Source: Microbacterium yannicii PS01
GTDB lineage: Bacteria; Actinomycetota; Actinomycetes; Actinomycetales; Microbacteriaceae
Direction of reading: 5' to 3'
Length of the DNA stretch: 37,640 bases
Assembly: GCF_000304335.1 (NCBI RefSeq)
Contig: NZ_CAJF01000034.1
Location: 1 to 37,640 of the forward strand
The position numbers and the translations under genes were made by a program. Positions 7,718 through 15,768 of the stretch are shown one piece after another (positions within the stretch are counted from its first letter, which is position 1; each line of letters begins with the position of its first letter). Under the pieces are notes generated by a model. The model was not told where the DNA came from. It worked only from the letters and a program-made list of their open reading frames with translations, and did no database searches.

Positions 7718-8685
7718 GCCGGGTCCTTTCCCGAGAGCGCGACGTAGCGATCGCGCATGAAGTCGCCGGCGGGCTTGCCGTACGGACAGTAGTCGTCGTT
7801 CTCGGGGGCGGCGTCAGCAGCATAGAGTCGCGCCGGCCAGTCCCACAGCATGAAGCCGCGCACCCACGGGCGCTCTTGGCACGCCGCGAACATCGCCTCG
7901 TAGTAGCGCAGCTGCGCCGCTCCGGACGGCGCGCCGGCGAGAGACCAGTCGTTCGGCCGATCGGGGGAGCCCTCGCGCGACGGGCAACCGGCCTCCATGA
8001 AGAAGAACGGCTTGTCGTTCGCGGTGACGACCTTCTCGATGCGGTCGAGCTGAGCCTCCCAGTCCTCGATGGGGTAGTACCCGCTCGAGGTGATCACGTC
8101 GACCGCGTCCCACCACGAGAGGTGGTCCTCCTGGTACTTGTCGCAGTTGTAGGTCACCAGCCCGGTGTACACCTTCCGCACCTCGCGCACGAGGTCGCGC
8201 CACTCGTCGGCGCGCGCGTCGGCCCGGACCATCTCGCAGCCGATGCAGAGCATCTCACAGCCCTCGGCCTGCGCGATGCGCGCGGCGTGCAGGATGAACT
8301 CGCGGTACGAGGCGAACCACTGGGTCCAGCTCGGCTCTCCGGGCACGTCCCAGTCGAAGAAGCCGATGTAGGCGCGCCACGTGCCGTCGGCGACGTTCAC
8401 CACGGGCTTCAGGCACACCTTGAGCCCGAGGGCCTTCGCCTCCCGGATCGCCCACACCACCTCGCCGTCGGTCACCGTCGGCTCCCCGCGGAAGCGCACC
8501 TCGGTGGACTGCGCGGTCTCCTGCAGGGCGGAGTACGCCAGTGCGGTCCAGTTCACTCCGTGGTCGGCCATCGCGCGAAGAGAAGCGGATGCCTCGTCCG
8601 TCGCCCAGCTGCCGCGCACGCCCGTCCAGCCCCAGGTCATCCCGGCCACATACGGCTCGAGGGCGGGCAGCGATCCAGAGCTCAC
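7714..8685 (-). CDS. GH113-like glycoside hydrolase (beta-mannanase/mannosidase type)
   Basis: A 323-residue (beta/alpha)8-barrel enzyme without signal peptide, so cytoplasmic. Sequence features fit GH113: the opening PYVAGMTWGWTGVRGSW, the segment LGLKVCLKPVVNV, candidate acid/base Glu151 in MLCIGCEM, and candidate nucleophile Glu231 in FFFMEAGCPS. Spacing and length agree with characterised GH113 mannanases, which retain configuration and cleave beta-1,4-mannan or manno-oligosaccharides; some databases call relatives beta-xylosidases. The start is GTG 8685, overlapping the upstream stop (GTGA). Between a GH2 beta-mannosidase and a sugar kinase in one operon, it probably shortens imported manno-oligosaccharides. 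Exact linkage specificity cannot be read from sequence. Confidence 0.8.
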   Translation of the reverse strand: MSSGSLPALEPYVAGMTWGWTGVRGSWATDEASASLRAMADHGVNWTALAYSALQETAQSTEVRFRGEPTVTDGEVVWAIREAKALGLKVCLKPVVNVADGTWRAYIGFFDWDVPGEPSWTQWFASYREFILHAARIAQAEGCEMLCIGCEMVRADARADEWRDLVREVRKVYTGLVTYNCDKYQEDHLSWWDAVDVITSSGYYPIEDWEAQLDRIEKVVTANDKPFFFMEAGCPSREGSPDRPNDWSLAGAPSGAAQLRYYEAMFAACQERPWVRGFMLWDWPARLYAADAAPENDDYCPYGKPAGDFMRDRYVALSGKDPA

Positions 8686-11240
8686 CGGGCGACCAGCTCG
8701 TTCGCCGTCCGCAGAACGCGCGGGTCGGACAGGGCTGAGGCAGGGATCGCGTCGCCGCGGTGGCGCACGCTCACGCTCGCACTCTCGCCCGGGAGCAGGG
8801 TGAGCAGCGCGTCGGAGGCCACCGCCTCGGGGTCGATCTTGTCGACGAGCAGGGTCAGATCGCGCACCAGGGCGGACGCCGTCACCGTCACCCGGGTGCC
8901 GTCCGAGATCGGCTCAGTGCGCACATCGACCGTCGCCGGTCCGAGAGTGGAATCGCGCGGCTCGGTGAAGAACCAGGTCCCTCGCGCGTCGTCGAGGTCC
9001 GCGACCACGAGCTCGTTCGCGGCATCGCCCGGCGTGGCGACGTCGGACGACAGTCCGATGGTCGCCGTCTCGCGGGGAGCCAGCGACACGGTCCGAGCGA
9101 ACCGTGCCCGCTCGTCGCCGTCGAAGCCCACGCGCCGCGCCGTGAGCTCGCCCTGCCATGGCTCGGCGGAGTCGTTGACGAGCACGACCGCGAGGCCGCT
9201 GTCGGCCGCGCCGCGGTCCGTCCCGTCGCCCTCGGGCCGCGGCTGGATCGTGACCAGATGGGGGGCGAACGCGTTCTTCATGGCGTAGTAGAGCGGCTTC
9301 GGACGCTCATCGCCGTCGATCGCCGCCCACGAGGTCACCGGCCAGCAGTCGTTGAGCTGCCAGACGATGGCGCCCTGCGTGTGCGGTGCCCATGACCGGA
9401 AGTGCTCCAGGGCGGTCCGTACGGCGAGCGCCTGGTTGAGCTGCATCGCCCAATGCCAGTCCTCCATGGCCTCCGGCATCCGGAAATGGGGGACGAGGCC
9501 GCCGGTGAGCTTGACGTTGCCCTCCATCGCCTTCTGGTGCACGATCATGCCGGGCGATTCGGGAGTGAGCGGGTCGTCCGAGATCGAGCGGGTCAGCGTC
9601 GTCCAGGCAGGGGGCCCCTGCCAGCCGAACTCCGCGACGAACCGGGGCCGGTGCTCGCGATACGTCGTCCAGTCTCGCCGGTTCCACTGCTCCCACAGGT
9701 GCATGCTGCCGTGCTTCTCGTCGTTGGGGTGGGGCCCGGTCTGAGCCGCGCCGTTCCACCCGCCGCCGGGGCTGAAGGGGCTGCCCGGCGCGTACGGCAC
9801 GTGCGGGGCGAGCTCGTCGACCAGGGACGGGAACAGCTCGTAGTAGTACGACGCGCCCCAGGTCTTGCCGTCCAGGCGCTGCTTCCATCCCCAGTCCTCG
9901 TAGCCCCAGAGGTTCTCGTTGTTCCCGGTGAGCAGCACCAGCGACGCGTGGTGAGCGAGACGCACGATGTTCTCCCGTGCCTCGGCTTCGACCTCGGACC
10001 GCAGCGGCTCCTCTTCGGCGTACGCGGCGCACGCGAACAGGAAGTCCTGCCACACGAGCAGGCCGAGCTCGTCGGCGAGCTCGTAGAAGTCGTCGGACTC
10101 GTACAGTCCTCCGCCCCACACGCGGATCAGGTTGAGGTTGGCGTCCAGCGCCTGCTCGAACCGCCGGCGCAGACGGTCGCGGGTGACGCGCACCGTGAGC
10201 GCGTCGTCGGGGATCCAGTTGACGCCCTTCACGAACACCGGCTGGTCGTTGACCACCAGCGTAAACGGCGTGCCGTCGGCGTCGGGCGTGGTGTCCCACC
10301 GGACGTCGCGGAACCCGACGGTGCGGTGCAGCGCGTCGAGCGGCTCGGGTCCTTCGTCGTGCAGCCGTACGTCGACGACGTACAGCGGCTGCTCCCCGTA
10401 GCCGGCCGGCCACCAGCGCTCGACCGCCGGCAGCTCGACGCGCACGCGCGCGCGGTCGCCGTCGATGGCGACGACCTCTCCGGGCAGCGAGTCGCCGTCG
10501 AGCCCCGGACCGTTCACCGCGACGCTGATCGAGAGAGCGGATGCCGCATCCGCTGCCCGCTCGACGGTCACGTCGACCTCGATCACGCCGCCGGCGCCCT
10601 CGGGTGCGGCGACCACGCGCGTCTGGGCGAGGCGGGCGGCCGACCAGGCCTCGAGCGCGACCGGCTTGACGATGCCGCTGGTGTAGGTGGCGATGCCCCA
10701 GTCCCAGCCGAAGCTGCAGGCGGACTTGCGGATCGCGTCGTAGGGAAGCGGATAGGGGCGCTCGCGGGCGCCCAGCGCCATGCTCTGCTCGTTGGCGTAC
10801 TTGATCGGCGAGCGGAAGCGCACGACGAGCTCGTTCCCGCCCTCGACGAGGGTGTCGCGCACGTCGAAGCGGTACGAGCGGTGCTGGTTGGCGGTGGCAC
10901 CGATCCGGCGTCCGTTGAGCTCGATCGCCGCGACCGTGTCGAGTCCCTCGAAGACGAGGTCGGTGCGCTCGGCCCCATCGGAGGTCCAGTCGAAGGTGGT
11001 CTCGTATCGCCAGTCGACCAGCCCGATCCAGGCGAGCGCCCCTTCATTGTCGTCGAGGAAGGGGTCGGGGATCAGGTCCGACGACAGCAGGTCTGTGTGC
11101 ACGCATCCGGGCACCTGAGCCGGGACGACCAGGTCGGCGATCGCGGCCGGCGAGGGTCCCGACCCCGCGCGAAGGCGCCAGTTCTCGTGCAGCGTGCGGC
11201 GGGCGACCGCCGGTGCTGACTGGGGAAGGGGAGGGGTCAT
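8682..11240 (-). CDS. GH2 beta-mannosidase
   Basis: An 852-residue, signal-less (cytoplasmic) GH2 enzyme that removes terminal beta-mannose from manno-oligosaccharides. Order: N-terminal jelly-roll (HENWRLRAG, ...VPGCVHTDLL, FGWDWG), immunoglobulin-like domains, TIM barrel from ~325 (VNDQPVFVKGVNWIPDD, RVWGGGLYESDDFYELADELGLLVWQDF), acid/base Glu442 in GNNENLWGYEDW, nucleophile Glu537 in FVAEFGWQGPP, then beta-sandwich domains. The motifs VPGCVHTDLL, GNNEN and CSFGWDWG are characteristic of beta-mannosidases rather than beta-galactosidases. The start is ATG 11240 with AGGAG eight bases upstream, overlapping the permease stop (ATGA); a longer in-frame reading to 11348 lies inside the permease gene and is rejected. 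The stop overlaps the GH113 gene. Physiological substrate is probably mannobiose/mannotriose; N-glycan-derived mannosyl-GlcNAc is an alternative. Confidence 0.93.
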   Translation of the reverse strand: MTPPLPQSAPAVARRTLHENWRLRAGSGPSPAAIADLVVPAQVPGCVHTDLLSSDLIPDPFLDDNEGALAWIGLVDWRYETTFDWTSDGAERTDLVFEGLDTVAAIELNGRRIGATANQHRSYRFDVRDTLVEGGNELVVRFRSPIKYANEQSMALGARERPYPLPYDAIRKSACSFGWDWGIATYTSGIVKPVALEAWSAARLAQTRVVAAPEGAGGVIEVDVTVERAADAASALSISVAVNGPGLDGDSLPGEVVAIDGDRARVRVELPAVERWWPAGYGEQPLYVVDVRLHDEGPEPLDALHRTVGFRDVRWDTTPDADGTPFTLVVNDQPVFVKGVNWIPDDALTVRVTRDRLRRRFEQALDANLNLIRVWGGGLYESDDFYELADELGLLVWQDFLFACAAYAEEEPLRSEVEAEARENIVRLAHHASLVLLTGNNENLWGYEDWGWKQRLDGKTWGASYYYELFPSLVDELAPHVPYAPGSPFSPGGGWNGAAQTGPHPNDEKHGSMHLWEQWNRRDWTTYREHRPRFVAEFGWQGPPAWTTLTRSISDDPLTPESPGMIVHQKAMEGNVKLTGGLVPHFRMPEAMEDWHWAMQLNQALAVRTALEHFRSWAPHTQGAIVWQLNDCWPVTSWAAIDGDERPKPLYYAMKNAFAPHLVTIQPRPEGDGTDRGAADSGLAVVLVNDSAEPWQGELTARRVGFDGDERARFARTVSLAPRETATIGLSSDVATPGDAANELVVADLDDARGTWFFTEPRDSTLGPATVDVRTEPISDGTRVTVTASALVRDLTLLVDKIDPEAVASDALLTLLPGESASVSVRHRGDAIPASALSDPRVLRTANELVAR

Positions 11241-12136
11241 TTGACGGCTCCTGAGGTGAGGCCCTTGTAGATCCAGCGCTGAAGCAGCAGGAAGGCGATG
11301 AGGGTGGGGATGATGACGACGACCGTGCCGGCCGCGATGACCTCCCACTGCGCGCCGAACGGTCCCTTGAAGCGGAACAGCGACGTGGAGATGAGGCCCT
11401 CGGACGGCAGATAGAGGAAAGGTGCGTAGAACTCGTTGTACACCGCGATGCCCTTGATGATCACCACCGTGGCGATCGCCGGCTTGAGCAGCGGCAGAAC
11501 GATCCTCCAGTAGATCGTCCAGCGGTTGGCGCCGTCGATCATGGCCGCCTCGTCCAGCGACACCGGGATGGACTGCATGAACTGGATGAACAGGTAGATC
11601 GCGATGATGTCGGTGCCCATGAAGAGCAGGATCAGAGCGGCCTTGGTGTCGTAGAGTCCCAGGCCGTTGATCAGCTGGAAGGTGGCCACCTGGCTGGTCA
11701 CCCCGGGAATGAGCGTGGCCACGAGGAACAGGCCGATCACGACCTTCTTCCCCCGGAACGCGAAGCGGTCGAGCGCATAGGCGGCCATGGTGCCGATCAG
11801 CACGGTGCCCGCCAGCGAGACGACCAGCACGATCGTGGTGTTGACGAAGCCCTGGAGCATCTCGCCGCTGGTGAACGCCGTGACGAAGTTGTCGAAGTTC
11901 AGCCAGTTCTCGGGCGGATCGAAGGGGCCGGTCTGGGCGTACTCGGGAGCTGTCTTCAGACTCGCGAACAGCAGCACCGACAGCGGCAGCAGCGTCACGA
12001 CGGCGGCGATGAGGAGGCTCACGTACTTCGCGGTGGTCGCGCTGGTGCCGCGGAGGCGCTCACCGAGGCTCCGCCCGCGGATCCTCGAGGGGGGAGTGGT
12101 GCGCAGCGGCATCGTCCGGAGGGGCTGGGTGGTCAT
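11237..12136 (-). CDS. Carbohydrate ABC transporter permease (CUT1, MalG-like)
   Basis: A 299-residue inner-membrane subunit with six predicted segments. The coupling-helix EAA motif reads EAAMIDGANRWTIYWRIVLPLLKPAIA, the site that contacts the ATPase. A long periplasmic loop after the first segment (KTAPEYAQTGPFDPPENW) and the C-terminal LTSGAVK tail are typical of MalG-type subunits. Start ATG 12136 overlaps the upstream permease stop (ATGA); a longer in-frame ORF going back to 12973 is a shadow of that permease. No ATPase gene is in the operon, so a shared MsiK/MalK-type ATPase encoded elsewhere is presumably used, as is common for actinobacterial CUT1 systems. Confidence 0.92.
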   Translation of the reverse strand: MTTQPLRTMPLRTTPPSRIRGRSLGERLRGTSATTAKYVSLLIAAVVTLLPLSVLLFASLKTAPEYAQTGPFDPPENWLNFDNFVTAFTSGEMLQGFVNTTIVLVVSLAGTVLIGTMAAYALDRFAFRGKKVVIGLFLVATLIPGVTSQVATFQLINGLGLYDTKAALILLFMGTDIIAIYLFIQFMQSIPVSLDEAAMIDGANRWTIYWRIVLPLLKPAIATVVIIKGIAVYNEFYAPFLYLPSEGLISTSLFRFKGPFGAQWEVIAAGTVVVIIPTLIAFLLLQRWIYKGLTSGAVK

Positions 12137-13125
12137 GTCAGGTCCACCTTCTCGTCGGGGAACACGCGCCGCTGGATCCAGGTGACGACCAGCACGATGA
12201 GCAGCAGCACGACGGCCATCGCGGAGGCGAGTCCGACCTGCCGGAAGCTGAAGGCCGTCTGCAGGGTCTGGATGACGAAGGTCGCCGATCCGTTCGCACC
12301 GCCGGTCATGATGAAGGGCACTTCGAACACCGACAGGCTTCCGGCGATCGCGAGGATGAACGACAGGCCCACCACGCGGCGGATGCCGGGGAAGATGATC
12401 GCCCAGAACTGCTGCCAGCGGTTCGCCCCGTCGAGGTCCGCTGCCTCGTACAGCTCGTGCGGGATGGACTGGATCGCACCGAGGAAGAGCACGAAGTTCA
12501 AGCCGGTGTAGCGCCAGACCGAGGTGCCGGCGAGCGACCAGTTGACGACGTCGGGGTTGCCGAGCCACTGCGGCGGGTCGGTCACCCCGAACCATCCGAG
12601 CGCGGTGTCCAGGGTCCCGCCGGGCTGAAAGAGGTACAGGAAGACGAAGCCGATCGCGACGCCGTTGATGAGGTAGGGGAAGAAGAGGATGCCGCGGAAG
12701 AGGTTCGAGAATCGCGTCGAGAAGCTGAGGATCGCCGCGAAGTAGAGCGCGATCGCCATCTGCGCGAACGAGGCGAGGAAATAGTAGAGGCTGACCCCGA
12801 ACACCGCGAAGATCCGCGGGTCGGTGAAGACCTGCACGTAGTTGTCCAGCCCCACGAAGTTCTTCTGCAGGTCGATGCCGTCCCAGTCGGTGACGCTGTA
12901 GTAGAACAGGTTCACCGCCGGCCAGTAGGTGAAGACCAGCAGCAGTCCCACTGCCGCGGCGAGGAAGAGCCACGGTGTGAGCTTCTGCAGAAGGCTCCGC
13001 CCGGCGGAGCCGCCGCGCGGGCGGGCGGATCGGCGGGGGAACCCGCCGAGTCGCCGCGCCCGCGCGGGCGCGCTGAGGATGGCAGGGGCATCCGCCGGTG
13101 CGGCACCCGGAGCTGCAATGGCCAT
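12133..13125 (-). CDS. Carbohydrate ABC transporter permease (CUT1, MalF-like)
   Basis: A 330-residue permease with a long Arg/Ala/Pro-rich cytoplasmic N-terminus (~45 residues), first membrane helix at LTPWLFLAAAVGLLLVF, and coupling motif EAADLDGANRWQQFWAIIFPGIRRVVGL. The motif TYWPAVNLFYYSVTDWDG after the first helix is typical of MalF-type sugar permeases. It pairs with the downstream MalG-like subunit (4-nt overlap) and the upstream binding protein (19-nt gap). With beta-mannosidase and GH113 genes behind it, manno-oligosaccharide uptake is the likely task. Confidence 0.92.
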   Translation of the reverse strand: MAIAAPGAAPADAPAILSAPARARRLGGFPRRSARPRGGSAGRSLLQKLTPWLFLAAAVGLLLVFTYWPAVNLFYYSVTDWDGIDLQKNFVGLDNYVQVFTDPRIFAVFGVSLYYFLASFAQMAIALYFAAILSFSTRFSNLFRGILFFPYLINGVAIGFVFLYLFQPGGTLDTALGWFGVTDPPQWLGNPDVVNWSLAGTSVWRYTGLNFVLFLGAIQSIPHELYEAADLDGANRWQQFWAIIFPGIRRVVGLSFILAIAGSLSVFEVPFIMTGGANGSATFVIQTLQTAFSFRQVGLASAMAVVLLLIVLVVTWIQRRVFPDEKVDLT

Positions 13126-13144
13126 GTCGCTGCCGTCCTCCCGC

Positions 13145-14458
13145 TCAGCCTGCGAGCTTCTCGACCGATGCGCCCCAGCGCTCGTTCAGCTCCGCGAAAT
13201 AGCTCTCCTTGTCGCCGTCGGCGGCGCCGCGGGCGATGTCGACGAGCTTCTGCCGGTAGATGGGTCCGTAGAGATCGACCTGCGAATCATCGGCGATGCT
13301 GTTGATGAGCCCCTCCTTGCCGGCCGGGGCGGCGTTGATCTCCATCAGCTCCACGCCCGACTCCTCGAAGCCCTGCAGGTTCTCGGGAAGCGGCTTGTCG
13401 AGCACAGGCGAGATCATGCCCTGGGCCTCGGTGTAGCCGGACTCCTCGACGACCCACTGGATCCACGCCCAGGCGGCTGCCTTGGCCTTGGAGTGCTTGC
13501 TCACCGCCAGGTTGTAGTCGCCCCCGATGACCGCGTACTGGGTGCCGTCGACGTTCGCCGGGAACGTCATGTAGCCGATGTCGTCAGCCGAGCCGCCGTT
13601 CTCCTCCGCCGCGGTCTGCATCTGCGAGATCGCCCACGAGCCGAGCGTCATCGCGGCGATCTTGCCGGTGCCGAGGTCGACCTTCGACTGCTCCCAGTTC
13701 GTGGTGAGCGGGTCCGGCTCGGTGAGGCCGGCGGCCACAGACTCGTACAGGAGCGAGTCGACCGCGTAGACGTCGGTGCCCTCCGTCCACGGAGCCGGGT
13801 CCTCGGCCATCGTGATCGGCGCGTCGGGATCGGCGGTGACCACGCCGAGGTTGCCGAAGCTCTGCGTGAGCGGCCAGCCGTCCTTGTAGTTCGTGTAGAG
13901 CGGGATGGCGTCGGTGTTGTCGGCCACCTTCTGCAGCGCCGCGAGCCATTCCTCCTCGGTCGTCGGCAGTGCGGTGACCCCTGCCTCCTCGAAGACCCGC
14001 TTGTTGTAGAGCACGCCGTTGGCATTGCCGCCCCAGGCGATGCCGTACTGGGTGCCGTCGAAGCTCGCCGCGGGCAGGAACCGATAGGTGTCCTCGAAGT
14101 CGGCGGTCTCGCCGAGGGGCTCGAGGAACTGCTCGTACTGGTCGGGCTTGATCGCCGGGATGCCGATGACATCGCCGTAGTTGGTCGTCGACATGCGCGT
14201 GAGCATCTCACCCGCGTAGTCCGTGATGCCCTCGAACGTGACGTTCACGTCGGGGTGCTCCTTGTTGAACTCCTCCGCGTACTTCTCGAAGGTGCCGTCC
14301 TCGACCAGATCGGTTCGCCAGGTGACGACTTTGATGTCGCCCTTCACCTCGCCGTCGATCGTGTTGTCGGCGTCGGCCGCACCGCCGCCGGCGCAGCCGC
14401 TCATCGCAACCGCGGCGCTGGCCAGCAGGGCGATGCCCGCGAAAGCCTTCTTCGCCAT
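13145..14458 (-). CDS. Carbohydrate ABC transporter solute-binding lipoprotein (mannan operon)
   Basis: A 437-residue extracytoplasmic binding protein. Signal peptide MAKKAFAGIALLASAAVAMSGC with lipobox Cys22, then a Gly/Ala linker and the family-1 binding-protein fold (VVTWRTD, FNKEHPDVNVTFEG, AAASFDGTQYGIAWGGNANGVLYNK, GKIAAMTLGSWAISQM). It should be anchored to the outer face of the membrane and deliver manno-oligosaccharides to the two permeases encoded after it. Start ATG 14458 has AAGGAGA upstream. It is the first gene of a six-gene operon ending with the kinase. Its promoter carries a LacI-type operator and faces the lacI gene, which suggests induction by mannan breakdown products. Substrate is inferred from context only. 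Confidence 0.93.
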   Translation of the reverse strand: MAKKAFAGIALLASAAVAMSGCAGGGAADADNTIDGEVKGDIKVVTWRTDLVEDGTFEKYAEEFNKEHPDVNVTFEGITDYAGEMLTRMSTTNYGDVIGIPAIKPDQYEQFLEPLGETADFEDTYRFLPAASFDGTQYGIAWGGNANGVLYNKRVFEEAGVTALPTTEEEWLAALQKVADNTDAIPLYTNYKDGWPLTQSFGNLGVVTADPDAPITMAEDPAPWTEGTDVYAVDSLLYESVAAGLTEPDPLTTNWEQSKVDLGTGKIAAMTLGSWAISQMQTAAEENGGSADDIGYMTFPANVDGTQYAVIGGDYNLAVSKHSKAKAAAWAWIQWVVEESGYTEAQGMISPVLDKPLPENLQGFEESGVELMEINAAPAGKEGLINSIADDSQVDLYGPIYRQKLVDIARGAADGDKESYFAELNERWGASVEKLAG

Positions 14459-14531
14459 GATCTCTCCTTGTCAGGTTCGTCTTTGAACTGCCGGCGCCCA
14501 CATCGCACCGTGACGGGTTCGTCGCGACGTC

Positions 14532-14561
14532 AGAGTACGCACGACGGGAGCGCTTCCGCAA
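14532..14561 (-). promoter_or_regulatory. Predicted promoter of the mannan operon
   Basis: On the minus strand: TTGCGG (14561-14556), 18-bp spacer, TACTCT (14537-14532). The spacer contains the LacI-type operator at 14545-14558. Transcription would start near 14525, about 67 nt before the binding-protein gene. Confidence 0.5.
14545..14558. promoter_or_regulatory. LacI-family operator
   Basis: CGGGAGCGCTTCCG, a 14-bp palindrome with one mismatched pair and the AGCGCT core typical of LacI/GalR-family sites. It lies between the -35 and -10 boxes of the mannan operon promoter and beside a divergently transcribed LacI gene, so binding would block polymerase directly. Confidence 0.6.
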
Positions 14562-14688
14562 GCGACGAATGTCATCGCTGTCTCTTCCTGTCCGGCGTTA
14601 CGGTCGCCGACCGAAATACCATTCGATCGGGAATTCGTTGCGACAGAACGCGCAGAGGAGCGCGCCGATGTCTCTCGAATGTCCCACG

Positions 14689-14718
14689 TGGACATCCGTC
14701 GCCTAACACTGCTAGCGT
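14689..14718 (+). promoter_or_regulatory. Predicted promoter of the lacI-GH36 pair
   Basis: TGGACA (14689-14694), 18-bp spacer, TAGCGT (14713-14718). A short inverted repeat ATGTC-CCACGTG-GACAT overlaps the -35 box and may be a second regulator site (weak). Confidence 0.45.
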
Positions 14719-14745
14719 GAAGGCTGCCCGGCAAGGAGGCCACGC

Positions 14746-15768
14746 ATGACCGTTCAGCAGCGCGCGACCCTGGCGGACGTCGCCCGACTGGCCGGCGTCA
14801 GCTCGAAGACCGTCTCGCGCGTGTTCACGCACCGCGATCTCGTCGCCCCCGAGACGGTCGATCATGTGCTGGCTGCGGCGAAGCGACTGCGATTCCGGCC
14901 CAACCCGCTGGCTCGAGGACTGCGGCGCGGCGGACCCACGAACACGATCGGGTTCATCATGGGCGAGCTGAGCAACCCGTTCTACTACAAGGTCGCCGCG
15001 GGCATCGAGCGTGAGCTCTCGGCCAACGGGTTCTCCTTGGTCGTGTCCACGACCGACGACACCGCCGAGGGTGAGGAGCGGGTGGCCGAGGCCCTGCTCG
15101 GGCAGCGGCTGGGCGCCCTGCTGCTCATCCCCGTCGCCGACGACCAGTCGTACCTCGAGGGCGAGCGCCATCTCGGCACCCCGGTGATCGCCATCGACCG
15201 CCCGGCCCGCAACCTCGTCGCCGACTCCATCGTGCTCGAGAATCATCGCGGGGTCTTCGATGCGACGACCCGGCTGCTGGAGCGGGGTCATCGCCGTATC
15301 GGCTATGTCTGCAACCCTGCGTCGGTGTACACGCAGGCCGAGCGCCTGCGTGGCTACCGGGATGCGCTCGCCGCGTACGGCGTGGTCGACTCCGCCCGCT
15401 GGGAGCGTCTGGCCGACGACCTCGCCGTTCCCGCAGACGGGTTCATCGCCGATCTGCTGGACGCGCCGGACGCGCCGACCGCGATCATCACCGGCAACAA
15501 CCGTGTCACGATCAGCGCGCTCCGCGTGCTGCGCGACCGCGCCGACGCCCGGACGGCGCTGATCGGATTCGACGACTTCGACACGGCCGACGTGCTCGGC
15601 GTCTCGGTCATCACCCACGACCCCCTCGCCCTCGGCCGAGCGGCCGCCGCGATCGCGATCGAGCGCATGCAGGACCCGGCGGGATTCACCCGGCAACTCG
15701 AGCTGCCGACGTGGATCCTCGAGCGCGGCACCGGCGAACGACCCCCCTTCGAGAGGAAGACCGCGTGA
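14746..15768 (+). CDS. LacI-family transcriptional regulator of the mannan locus
   Basis: A 340-residue repressor-type regulator. The N-terminal HTH (residues ~7-28, TLADVARLAGVSSKTVSRVF) and hinge helix region (RFRPNPLARGLRRG) are standard. The effector domain follows (NTIGFIMGELSNPFYYKVAAGIE, APTAIITGNNRVTISALRVLRD, IGFDDFDTADVLGVSVITHDP), typical of sugar-binding LacI proteins. ATG 14746 is preceded by AAGGAGG. It lies back to back with the six-gene mannan operon, whose promoter holds a LacI-type palindrome, and overlaps the alpha-galactosidase gene downstream (GTGA). It most likely represses the locus until a manno- or galacto-sugar binds; the inducer is not known. Confidence 0.92.
   Translation: MTVQQRATLADVARLAGVSSKTVSRVFTHRDLVAPETVDHVLAAAKRLRFRPNPLARGLRRGGPTNTIGFIMGELSNPFYYKVAAGIERELSANGFSLVVSTTDDTAEGEERVAEALLGQRLGALLLIPVADDQSYLEGERHLGTPVIAIDRPARNLVADSIVLENHRGVFDATTRLLERGHRRIGYVCNPASVYTQAERLRGYRDALAAYGVVDSARWERLADDLAVPADGFIADLLDAPDAPTAIITGNNRVTISALRVLRDRADARTALIGFDDFDTADVLGVSVITHDPLALGRAAAAIAIERMQDPAGFTRQLELPTWILERGTGERPPFERKTA

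Noticed and set aside
9402..11219. 605-codon plus-strand ORF opposite the beta-mannosidase gene
   Set aside because: Shadow frame; no recognisable domain, whereas the minus strand has full GH2 motifs.
11241..11348. N-terminal extension of the GH2 gene
   Set aside because: It lies inside the permease coding sequence, has no family similarity, and the ATG at 11240 has both an SD and the ATGA overlap.
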